The position numbers and the translations under genes were made by a program. A DNA stretch of 5,973 nt from contig JAUSGV010000121.1 in assembly GCA_030648675.1 (NCBI GenBank), positions 1 to 5,973 on the forward strand, in the 5' to 3' direction. This document shows, one piece after another, positions 1 through 5,973 of this stretch. The number at the start of each line of letters is the position of its first letter. Positions within the stretch are counted from its first letter, which is position 1. The DNA comes from Dehalococcoidales bacterium (GTDB lineage Bacteria; Chloroflexota; Dehalococcoidia; Dehalococcoidales; UBA2162). A model generated the notes under the pieces. The model had not been told where the DNA came from, did not search any database, and saw only the letters and a list, made by a program, of their open reading frames with translations.

Positions 1-635
1 TTCCACGATATCGTTTCGCAAAGTATGGTAATGTCTTCGGTCGGCAGATAATCCGATATACCGGCATCGAAAAGGATACTTCCCCCGGCCTCGAATTCTT
101 CATCACCTTTCCAAAGGACAATGATTACAGGCACACGGGGAAAGGCGGTGATCGCAACGGACGCATCGCCTAACTCAACGGCTTTGGCGCCTAACTTCTC
201 TGCCGGCTGCAATAAAAGCCGGGGTTCAGAACCAAAGTTCGATACCAGGGGTTGTACCGATCTTTTCAGAAACGTGGGATAGTAAACGTGTCCTTCCGGT
301 AATTCCTGAAAAGTAATAAGCTTCCCAGAGGGCGGCGAACCTTTTGCCGAAAGCAGGTAGTGAAGGATCAGCAACTTCTCTCTAATAGGCAGAACAGCTG
401 CGTTCCCGTCGGAAGATATTTCAGCATCGCGCAGTGATACAACGTACGGCTGGTGAAGATATTCTACGACTACCGATTTGGAGGCCCCGGCGTTGTTGCA
501 TTTTGCCCCGCTTTTGCGACACAGCTCAAGAATATCATCTATCTGCGACAACTTTTCGCTGGCCATCTGATAAGCCTGATTAACCGCAGGCACAGGTTTA
601 CCAGCGGACGGCAAAGTCAAATTCGTATCTTCCAT
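1..635 (-). CDS. DUF3786 domain protein, C-terminus cut by window edge
   Basis: The frame is open from an ATG at 633-635 to the left edge and gives 211 residues without a stop. An in-frame TGA lies a short way upstream, and AGGTG (644-648) sits 8 bases before the ATG, so this start is well supported. I recognise the DUF3786 family from three blocks: a helix around residues 85-95 (REKLLILHYLL), a segment at 103-125 with SGK, FQELP, YYP and FLKR, and a C-terminal part at 165-202 with FPRVP, a WKGDEEF strand, ILFDAGISDYLP and EDI. Only a few C-terminal residues are probably missing. There is no signal peptide or membrane segment, so it is probably cytoplasmic. Cysteines are at 39, 46 and 206, without a metal-binding pattern. 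No biochemical role is known to me. From memory, the family often lies beside corrinoid and CODH/ACS genes of anaerobes, which suggests a helper role, but this is inference. It follows acsE by 65 bases and probably belongs to the same operon. Confidence 0.8.
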   Translation of the reverse strand, partial: MEDTNLTLPSAGKPVPAVNQAYQMASEKLSQIDDILELCRKSGAKCNNAGASKSVVVEYLHQPYVVSLRDAEISSDGNAAVLPIREKLLILHYLLSAKGSPPSGKLITFQELPEGHVYYPTFLKRSVQPLVSNFGSEPRLLLQPAEKLGAKAVELGDASVAITAFPRVPVIIVLWKGDEEFEAGGSILFDAGISDYLPTEDITILCETISW

Positions 636-643
636 GACGGATT

Positions 644-648
644 CACCT
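644..648 (-). promoter_or_regulatory. Ribosome binding site of the DUF3786 gene
   Basis: AGGTG on the minus strand lies 8 bases before the ATG at 633-635. It favours this start over the next in-frame ATG (codon 24, 564-566). The rest of the 65-base gap (636-700) holds a loopless GC-rich palindrome but no clear promoter or terminator. Confidence 0.55.
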
Positions 649-700
649 GACTGGAACGGACAGGGTATTCAATTGCGGCGCCGGCGCGGATGAGGACGGA

Positions 701-1579
701 CTATATCTCAAGCCACGAGTGCGAATAAAGCGATTGGCCGGTAAGCACCCTGACCGTCTTGGCATACTCCAGTTCCTTGGGAGTGAGCGATGCAAAATCG
801 GGCTGTTCTCCATCCATCATGCCCCACACCAGTTTACTAATTTCCGGCATGCCGCCTTTGGCTACATTTATCAATTCGGCATCGAATGCATCGGAAATAG
901 CTGAGTGCAATCCGTGCTTCATCAGCATCAACAGGTAAGCCCGGTTTAGATAGGGGCGGAGATGGCCGGGGGCGCCGTTGGAAATGTTAGACAAACCGAC
1001 CACTGATTTGCATCCTAGTGCGATCTCGGACAGCATGCTCATGAATTCGATGCACGCCTTCACCTGGTTAATCTCGACCGACACGGGACTGACAATCGGG
1101 TCGATCCAGATGTCCTCGTTCGGTATTCCCCACTCGTTGGCTCTGTAAACGATTTCGACCGCCATGGCACAGCGCTCGTTGGCATCTCTGGGCATGCCTT
1201 CGGCACCCCACAAAAGGCCGATCATCGAGGCATTGTATTTCTTTACGAGCGGCAGTTCGCTTTCCAGGCGGGCCGGCTGCAAAGATATAGAATTGATCAA
1301 TGCTTTGCTCTTGCATACTTTGAGCCCCGCCTCCATGGCCACCGGATTCGTCGTATCGAGTGAAAGCGGCTTATCGGTAACTTCCTGGACGACGTTGACG
1401 ATCCATTCCATGAGCTTGTCGCCGTCGCGCCGCGCCGGGCCGATATTCAGGTCGAGGTAATCCACACCCGCGGCGATCTCGGCCAGAGCCATCTCCTGGA
1501 TCGGCGTGGGATTTCGCTCTTTCATCGCCGGTCCAAGGCTTTTGGACATTATATTGATATTTTCACCAATAAGGATCAT
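701..1579 (-). CDS. acsE: Methyltetrahydrofolate:corrinoid iron-sulfur protein methyltransferase
   Basis: This enzyme transfers the methyl group of 5-methyl-tetrahydrofolate to Co(I) of the corrinoid iron-sulfur protein, linking the methyl branch of the Wood-Ljungdahl pathway to acetyl-CoA synthesis. The 292 residues form a pterin-binding TIM barrel. Visible motifs are IGENIN (4-9), LDLNIGP (42-48), LSLDTTN (72-78, with Asp75), LINS (94-97, with Asn96), IDP (159-161, with Asp160) and GLSNIS (195-200, with Asn198). These match the folate-binding and catalytic positions Asp75, Asn96, Asp160 and Asn199 of the Moorella enzyme. The protein is about 30 residues longer than Moorella AcsE (about 262). 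The extra length lies around residues 241-272, before the terminal strand and helix (KTVRVLTGQSLYS). The ATG is chosen because the family begins directly with M-x-x-IGE and a strong ribosome binding site precedes it. It starts 10 bases after the acsC stop, so the two are probably translationally coupled. Confidence 0.95.
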   Translation of the reverse strand: MILIGENINIMSKSLGPAMKERNPTPIQEMALAEIAAGVDYLDLNIGPARRDGDKLMEWIVNVVQEVTDKPLSLDTTNPVAMEAGLKVCKSKALINSISLQPARLESELPLVKKYNASMIGLLWGAEGMPRDANERCAMAVEIVYRANEWGIPNEDIWIDPIVSPVSVEINQVKACIEFMSMLSEIALGCKSVVGLSNISNGAPGHLRPYLNRAYLLMLMKHGLHSAISDAFDAELINVAKGGMPEISKLVWGMMDGEQPDFASLTPKELEYAKTVRVLTGQSLYSHSWLEI

Positions 1580-1583
1580 CGTG

Positions 1584-1590
1584 TCCCCCT
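1584..1590 (-). promoter_or_regulatory. Ribosome binding site of acsE, touching the acsC stop
   Basis: AGGGGGA on the minus strand lies 4 bases before the acsE ATG and shares one base with the acsC TAA (1590-1592). The same heptamer precedes acsC. The overlap with the upstream stop suggests that ribosomes ending acsC re-start on acsE. Confidence 0.7.
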
Positions 1591-2936
1591 TAAGCTTTCC
1601 AGGTTTTCAAATATGCCGGTAGCAATGCCCCTTCACGAGGCCCAACTACGATCTCCCAACCGGCTAATTCCTCTTCCAGACCGCCGCTTTCCGCCGCGGC
1701 ATACCCAGGAATAACCAATTTTTTATGTTTCGTCTTATTCCAGACGTCCGATTTCTTGACGAACGGCCCGATAGCATCAGCGACAAATTTACCTGCCGCC
1801 CACGCGGTCATCACCGAAAGGCCTTCGGTATCCATAACGAGTAGATACGCGGGAACTTTACTGGTCTCGATATATCCGCTTACCAGAAAGTAAGTCAGGG
1901 AAAAATTCGTTGTTATCAGTACAGGAGATTCTTCTGTAGGTTTGCCGATCTCGTACACACCCTGGGTAGTTGCCAGCGGGCGCTGCGGGTCGGTATATAT
2001 GTTCATTCTCTCCACCAGCAGCGGGAAAAGGCTTTCACCCTGAAAGTCGGAAAGAACGATGATACCGCCGTACTTGGCGATAAATACCGAGGCGAAGACA
2101 GCTTCCATCATGGGTTCCTTGGTCATTTCGCAAGGGAAAACAATGGTGGGGAAGCCCAAAGGACGAAACTTCTTGTTCAACGCCGAGGCACGAGTGACTA
2201 TCTGGTCCTGGAACGCCTGCTTGAGCGAACGGGAACCGGTATCGATAACGAGGTCGTTCACCCCGGCCTGGTTTAATTTGGCAGTCAGGTCGGCTACTTC
2301 GTCGATACTGGAACCTTTTACCGCCACAGGGCACGAGTTAGCTTTACCAAGAGCCGCAACCTTTTCCCAATTATCTTTGGTAGCGGCATACAACAGCGGA
2401 TTACGCCCGGTGCACGCGTTTATAGCAGCAGCTAAATTATCGGGATTACTGCTCATCAGGACAATACCGCAGTCGGTCTCGTTAGCGACTTTACTTACCA
2501 ATGCCGCGAATTTAGCCGCGGCACCGGAAGTATCCTTTACCGCAATCAGTTCCGGCCGGAGCGTCAGGCCGACTCTTTCATACCTTAGCAGATTGGCTCT
2601 CGCCAATCTACCATCAATATCGGCCTCGCTCATTGAGTCCGTAACTAAAACTGCCAGACCGGGCGGATTTTCAAATCGCTTCTCGTGACGGAACATAACC
2701 GTCTCGCCGCCAATCTTAAGAGCACGCACACCTGTGCCGATAGTCAAAGGTCGAATCGGCGGAGCGGAAGCTTCCTTTAATTGAGCTTTGGCTTCTTCTG
2801 AAACATCAGGGCATTTTGCAAGCTCGGCTTTACCCGCGGCAAGGTTCATCGCGAAAGCAAGGCAGGTCGGTACCCCGCACTTGCCGCAATTCGTCTTCGG
2901 CAGCAATTTGAAAATCTGTATTCCTGTAAGAGCCAT
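1590..2936 (-). CDS. acsC: Corrinoid iron-sulfur protein, large (gamma) subunit
   Basis: This is the large subunit of the corrinoid iron-sulfur protein, which takes the methyl group from AcsE and delivers it to the A-cluster of AcsB. At 448 residues it matches the usual length (about 446). The N-terminal domain carries the [4Fe-4S] motif C-x2-C-x4-C-x16-C at Cys17, Cys20, Cys25 and Cys42; this cluster reductively reactivates oxidised cobalamin. A TIM-barrel domain follows (roughly 95-320). The C-terminal cobalamin-binding Rossmann domain (about 325-448) has TTNFSLTYF (342-350), DTEGLSVMTAWAAGKF (369-384), IPGYAAAESGG (409-419) and VGPREGALLP (431-440). The ATG gives the conserved short lead into the cluster and has AGGGGGA 6 bases upstream. 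Its partner subunit gene, acsD, is not adjacent: the flanking genes are acsB (85-base gap) and acsE (10-base gap). The larger gap before it holds a possible internal promoter. Confidence 0.95.
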   Translation of the reverse strand: MALTGIQIFKLLPKTNCGKCGVPTCLAFAMNLAAGKAELAKCPDVSEEAKAQLKEASAPPIRPLTIGTGVRALKIGGETVMFRHEKRFENPPGLAVLVTDSMSEADIDGRLARANLLRYERVGLTLRPELIAVKDTSGAAAKFAALVSKVANETDCGIVLMSSNPDNLAAAINACTGRNPLLYAATKDNWEKVAALGKANSCPVAVKGSSIDEVADLTAKLNQAGVNDLVIDTGSRSLKQAFQDQIVTRASALNKKFRPLGFPTIVFPCEMTKEPMMEAVFASVFIAKYGGIIVLSDFQGESLFPLLVERMNIYTDPQRPLATTQGVYEIGKPTEESPVLITTNFSLTYFLVSGYIETSKVPAYLLVMDTEGLSVMTAWAAGKFVADAIGPFVKKSDVWNKTKHKKLVIPGYAAAESGGLEEELAGWEIVVGPREGALLPAYLKTWKA

Positions 2937-2942
2937 CTAAAA

Positions 2943-2949
2943 TCCCCCT
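2943..2949 (-). promoter_or_regulatory. Ribosome binding site of acsC
   Basis: AGGGGGA on the minus strand, 6 bases before the acsC ATG (2934-2936). It is a strong match to the anti-Shine-Dalgarno sequence and fixes the start. Confidence 0.7.
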
Positions 2950-2954
2950 AAAAA

Positions 2955-2992
2955 GCGTGGTACGTCAGCACAAAGAACATATTATATCACGC
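2955..2992 (-). repeat. Imperfect inverted repeat in the acsB-acsC gap
   Basis: The arms GCGTGATA (2985-2992, minus strand) and TACCACGC (2955-2962, minus strand) can pair over 8 positions with one A-C mismatch, around a 22-base loop. In the transcript direction the second arm is followed directly by TTTTT (2950-2954). It could be an operator around the possible -10 site, or a weak attenuator. The stem is short and the loop long, so it may be chance. Confidence 0.25.
2981..2989 (-). promoter_or_regulatory. Possible extended -10 promoter element before acsC
   Basis: TGATATAAT on the minus strand is a perfect extended -10 (TGnTATAAT) for a housekeeping sigma factor. No good -35 box lies 16-18 bases upstream, which is tolerated with an extended -10. 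Transcription would begin near 2974 and leave a leader of about 37 bases to the acsC ATG. It sits in the longest gap of the operon, so acsC-acsE could also be expressed apart from acsB. The region is A/T-rich, which raises the odds of a chance match. Confidence 0.35.
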
Positions 2993-3021
2993 AATAAATA
3001 ATGCCCGGCAGTACGTTCAGG

Positions 3022-5229
3022 TTATTCCAGAATAGGCGGCAAAGTCAGAGCCGGATGTCCTTTTTCAGTTAAGAAAGGCAAAATAGCATCTTCGGTCACG
3101 CCGATCGATTCGTCGGCTATCATGTCCATCAGATTGGGTACACCCAATTCTTTAGCCCGTACTTCGAAACGTTTGCCGATTTCTTCTTTTAGCTGCTTGG
3201 GCATCCAGACCATGCGCAGGAGACCGCCGTCGCCCATGAGATATTTCCTCTGCGTGACATTGTATTTTCCGTGGCCGACGAATCCCGGCGTGCTCAGACC
3301 GCCGCCGATCGTACCAGCCAGCGTCGTGAATTTCATACCGCAGGGAGTCTGTTCGGCATACTCCCGATTGACCGTCATGATACCGTTGCACATCGGCAGC
3401 ACCGCGGCAATACATTCGCAGCATCCGCATGTTGTCATTGGATCCTTAACGATGCTGTAGAAATAATAATGGTCTACCTTGCCGCGCGAGGCTTTGTTAA
3501 CAAAATCATCGACCCCTTTCCAGCGCCCGAACTTAGGGTCGATGACCTCACCCTTGAGCACCGGCTGGTTCGGACCGGTCGGATTTATTTCGGATGCCGC
3601 CTTGCAGTCCATCCAGTTATAAGAACCGCAGAGACCGGTGCGCTCCGGGCTGATAACACAAACATGGCTTGGGGCGAACGATTGGCACAAGGTACAGGAA
3701 TAATACGTTTCGGTAGTTTCGTCCGTCATTCCTTCGATACGGGCATCCCTGATACGATAGTTGGCACGGGCATCCTCGACCATACGGCTGACGTCCTCAG
3801 CCTTCGTATAGATCTTTACCTGCATCTTGTCAAAGATACGCCCAAAGTCCTGATGCAGCTTGGCATGAAGAATGGCACCGATGTGATTGATACGGAAACC
3901 TTTCTCGACGGCCTGGTTGCTGACGCGAAGCCAGGCAATGTCCCGCTGGCCGATATGCATCACGCCCTGGGCATAGTTGATAAGGTGATGCACCTGCCGT
4001 TCCAGGATCGGTTCGTAATCAGGCTGCATTTCACGACCGGCAACTTCGATAACGATAGCCATGGGAAGCTTGGATTTGGCGGGAACATCGGTGATTTCCG
4101 GCCCGATTACTTCGACCTTCCCGTCGGTTACTTCTTCCATACGCTTTGATGTGACCCATTCTACCATTTGAGTGCGGCCGCCGCCGCATTCAAGGTAAAT
4201 ATCCTCGCCGCGGACACGCTCACCTTCGAAGGCGGCACCGTAGGCTACCGGGACGGGTACTTCCGACACGTTAACCTTTAGACCGCGAACTTCTACAGCT
4301 TTGGCAACGATATTCTCATGTGGGATATTAGAAACGACATGCTCGTAAGTGGTTATGCCGCTGGGCAATATTTCCGGAATCGGCGTATCGGCAATAACCG
4401 GGAACCCCCAGTTAATGGCACCGGCGGCATTGGCATACCATTCATCGGTAACAAAACCGAGCGGTAACGCGAAAGCAAATACGCGGTCCTTGTTATAGAT
4501 AAGAATCTTGCGGTAATCGCCCGGCTCGATGCCTCCGAACGACATAGCCGTCCTCGTGGCGAAACCCATGGCAAAAACAGTCGCACTGACGTCCGGTCCG
4601 AACGGCACCAGGCGAGTAGGCCAACCTATCTGTACACCGGCTTCGACGAGCTGTTCCGCGAAGCGTTTGCCGTTATATTCGGCGCTCATAAACACGTACA
4701 GATTCTTTTGCTGCAGTTCCTGGGCGATCTTCGCCGCGATCTCTTTTGTCGGTGCGGCCCCAAGTATGGCGGCAAAACCCGGCGCCGTACCGTCGACGAA
4801 TTCTACGCCCCTTTTCCTGAGGATAATGTCGTCGGCGGCTCCAAGCCAGATATTATGATCGCTGACATCCTCCCCTTTTTGATAAAAATTCGGTGTTTCC
4901 AGGTAGCGGATCGCTTCAATGATTTCTTCGGCGAAGAACGTCACCATCCCGGCATCGAGCGCCGGAGCCAAATACGGCAGCGGATGAAGTTCTTTGACCG
5001 GAGGCGGCATGATCGTCTTACATTTCTTCAAAACGGCTTCCATATCGCCCAACCGCTCCACTTTCATTCCGAGGATGCCGTAGATTATGGGCAGATAATA
5101 GGCGGTATTGGGAAAACCAACCGGTTGATTGGCCCCCCATTTGTCCATGGCTTCACGCCACTTCTTTTCGGCCTGGCCGAATATCTTGTAACCCCCCTGG
5201 ATTGCCGCCGAAGCGATTATCTTAGACAT
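3022..5229 (-). CDS. acsB: Acetyl-CoA synthase (CO-methylating), bacterial type
   Basis: Acetyl-CoA synthase condenses CO from CODH, the methyl group from the corrinoid protein and CoA into acetyl-CoA. The protein has 735 residues, against about 729 for Moorella AcsB. All A-cluster ligands are present: Cys512, Cys515, Cys524 and Cys534 in the CTLC...C...C segment, then Cys601-Gly602-Cys603. Each lies exactly six positions after its Moorella counterpart (506, 509, 518, 528, 595-597), so there is no net insertion or deletion between them. Phe518 matches Moorella Phe512 close to the proximal nickel site. The N-terminal region (about 1-315), which docks on CODH and carries the CO channel, is present; archaeal CdhC lacks it. 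Oddities are additional cysteines after the CGC motif (604, 606, 614, 630), with Cys604 directly beside it. The start has GGAAGG 8 bases upstream. The gene lies 36 bases after the CODH stop, consistent with co-transcription and assembly of a CODH/ACS complex. Confidence 0.97.
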   Translation of the reverse strand: MSKIIASAAIQGGYKIFGQAEKKWREAMDKWGANQPVGFPNTAYYLPIIYGILGMKVERLGDMEAVLKKCKTIMPPPVKELHPLPYLAPALDAGMVTFFAEEIIEAIRYLETPNFYQKGEDVSDHNIWLGAADDIILRKRGVEFVDGTAPGFAAILGAAPTKEIAAKIAQELQQKNLYVFMSAEYNGKRFAEQLVEAGVQIGWPTRLVPFGPDVSATVFAMGFATRTAMSFGGIEPGDYRKILIYNKDRVFAFALPLGFVTDEWYANAAGAINWGFPVIADTPIPEILPSGITTYEHVVSNIPHENIVAKAVEVRGLKVNVSEVPVPVAYGAAFEGERVRGEDIYLECGGGRTQMVEWVTSKRMEEVTDGKVEVIGPEITDVPAKSKLPMAIVIEVAGREMQPDYEPILERQVHHLINYAQGVMHIGQRDIAWLRVSNQAVEKGFRINHIGAILHAKLHQDFGRIFDKMQVKIYTKAEDVSRMVEDARANYRIRDARIEGMTDETTETYYSCTLCQSFAPSHVCVISPERTGLCGSYNWMDCKAASEINPTGPNQPVLKGEVIDPKFGRWKGVDDFVNKASRGKVDHYYFYSIVKDPMTTCGCCECIAAVLPMCNGIMTVNREYAEQTPCGMKFTTLAGTIGGGLSTPGFVGHGKYNVTQRKYLMGDGGLLRMVWMPKQLKEEIGKRFEVRAKELGVPNLMDMIADESIGVTEDAILPFLTEKGHPALTLPPILE

Positions 5230-5237
5230 CTCTTAAA

Positions 5238-5243
5238 CCTTCC
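5238..5243 (-). promoter_or_regulatory. Ribosome binding site of acsB
   Basis: GGAAGG on the minus strand, 8 bases before the acsB ATG (5227-5229). It is less G-rich than the sites of acsC and acsE. It supports the called start; the next in-frame ATG is codon 27. Confidence 0.5.
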
Positions 5244-5265
5244 ATCGTTTTTAACGGGCGGCGTA

Positions 5266-5973
5266 TCATACAGCCTCCAGATCGCGGCGCATCGCCATAT
5301 CGTAAAGTATCCTTTCACGGGACTTATCTATGCCCAGAGCTTTTCGCTTTTTATCGATATGGTCGATCATCAAATGAGCAGCTTTCAGCGGATCGTTCTC
5401 GAAAGCCCACATTCCTCCGTACATCTGTTCCATGTCTTTGAACAGGAATTCGCTAGATTCCTTACTGCCGAGAGTAGGGAAGGTAGTGCCGAAAACGGTA
5501 TATACGCCGGAGGCAACGAAATATTGACCGATGGCAATCGCTTTTTCGGCCATCCATTCTGGTGCGGCACCGGCAACCGGAAGGTCGCTGATATCGTCAC
5601 CAAGACCGCCTTCCTTGACCATAGCGGTGGCGGCAATAAGTATCCGGGAGTTATCGATGCAAGCCCCAACGTGCAAGACAGGCGGAATGCCGACAGCCTC
5701 GCATACGGAGCGTAAGCCGTCACCGGCAAATTCGGCGGCTTCCGGTACCATGAGACCGGCCTTGGCGCTAGCCATAGCCATACAGCCTGTCTGCAGCACC
5801 AGGACGTCGTTTTTTATCAGTTCTTTAACCATGATCAGGTCGGCAGCGTCGTGAGTGGTCCTCGGATTATTGCAGCCGACGACTCCGGCAACGCCCCGAA
5901 TACGGCCGTTGATGATGTTGTCGTTTAACGGCCGGTAGGATGCCCGGAACATACCGCCGAGCAGGTAGTTGAT
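5266..5973 (-). CDS. cooS: Anaerobic Ni-Fe carbon monoxide dehydrogenase, C-terminal part
   Basis: This is the catalytic subunit of CODH (also called acsA), which interconverts CO2 and CO at the [Ni-4Fe-4S] C-cluster and passes CO to AcsB. Only the last 235 codons are inside the window; the frame stays open through the right edge, so the ATG at 5950-5952 is internal. Visible C-cluster ligands are Cys of VVGCNNP (5872-5874), Cys of LQTGCMA (5782-5784) and Cys of HVGACIDNSR (5659-5661), equivalent to Cys446, Cys476 and Cys526 of Carboxydothermus CODH-II. The catalytic Lys (Lys563 equivalent) is in PEWMAEKAIAIG (5542-5544). LPVAGAAPEW and the C-terminal KKRKALGI are also typical. After that motif there is a short charged tail of about 17 residues. 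Directly before acsB, it is most likely the ACS-bound form rather than a stand-alone CODH. The N-terminal B- and D-cluster cysteines are outside the window. Confidence 0.96.
   Translation of the reverse strand: MNYLLGGMFRASYRPLNDNIINGRIRGVAGVVGCNNPRTTHDAADLIMVKELIKNDVLVLQTGCMAMASAKAGLMVPEAAEFAGDGLRSVCEAVGIPPVLHVGACIDNSRILIAATAMVKEGGLGDDISDLPVAGAAPEWMAEKAIAIGQYFVASGVYTVFGTTFPTLGSKESSEFLFKDMEQMYGGMWAFENDPLKAAHLMIDHIDKKRKALGIDKSRERILYDMAMRRDLEAV

Noticed and set aside
453..650. A 65-codon open frame on the plus strand at the left end.
   Set aside because: It lies opposite the DUF3786 gene, whose reading frame has family motifs and a ribosome binding site.
678..687. The perfect palindrome GCGCCGGCGC between acsE and the DUF3786 gene, considered as a terminator.
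   Set aside because: It has no loop and no following T-run, so it cannot form a normal intrinsic terminator.
3271..4149. A 292-codon open frame on the plus strand inside acsB.
   Set aside because: It is antisense to the A-cluster region of acsB, where constraint is on the minus-strand protein. It shows no recognisable domain.
5222..5245. A seven-codon frame (ATG to TAA) in the cooS-acsB gap, ending inside codons 2-3 of acsB.
   Set aside because: It has no Shine-Dalgarno sequence of its own and its length is easily due to chance. A leader-peptide role would need conservation in relatives.
4708..5715. A 335-codon open frame on the plus strand, antisense to acsB and cooS.
   Set aside because: It overlaps two clearly conserved genes and their gap. 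Its translation resembles no family I know and is rich in His, Arg and Phe, as expected from the complement of real coding sequence.
5950..5952. An ATG that could be taken as the start of a short 228-residue gene.
   Set aside because: The frame continues in the same CODH sequence to the window edge, and it would remove the N-terminal two thirds of the enzyme, so it is an internal methionine.

Overview
This window is part of a Wood-Ljungdahl (reductive acetyl-CoA) pathway operon from a strict anaerobe. All five genes lie on the minus strand and are read from right to left: the 3' end of the carbon monoxide dehydrogenase gene (cooS/acsA, cut by the right edge), acetyl-CoA synthase (acsB), the large subunit of the corrinoid iron-sulfur protein (acsC), methyltetrahydrofolate:corrinoid protein methyltransferase (acsE), and a DUF3786-family protein of unknown function (cut by the left edge). 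Gaps are 36, 85, 10 and 65 bases, so the whole window is essentially coding. There are no RNA genes, mobile elements or CRISPR repeats.

The genes form one working set. CODH reduces CO2 to CO (or oxidises CO) at its Ni-Fe C-cluster. AcsE moves the methyl group of methyl-tetrahydrofolate to the cobalamin of the corrinoid protein, whose large subunit is AcsC. AcsB joins methyl, CO and CoA into acetyl-CoA at its Ni-Ni-[4Fe4S] A-cluster. Metal and substrate residues are intact in every enzyme: four Cys of the AcsC cluster, Asp75/Asn96/Asp160/Asn198 of AcsE, all six A-cluster Cys of AcsB, and the last three C-cluster Cys plus the catalytic Lys of CODH. The genes therefore look functional, and the pathway could run in either direction (autotrophy/acetogenesis or acetyl-CoA oxidation).

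The organism is bacterial rather than archaeal: AcsB has the long N-terminal CODH-binding region that archaeal CdhC lacks, and Shine-Dalgarno sites are purine-rich. Roughly balanced base composition, the longer (292-residue) AcsE and the DUF3786 neighbour suggest an uncultured Chloroflexota (Dehalococcoidia-like) or Desulfobacterota anaerobe. That placement is an inference of low certainty.

Points of interest are the DUF3786 gene at the end of the operon, the absence of acsD (small corrinoid-protein subunit) beside acsC, an extra cysteine next to the A-cluster Cys-Gly-Cys, an added segment in the C-terminal part of AcsE, and a possible internal promoter inside an inverted repeat before acsC. 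I see no wholly new system here.
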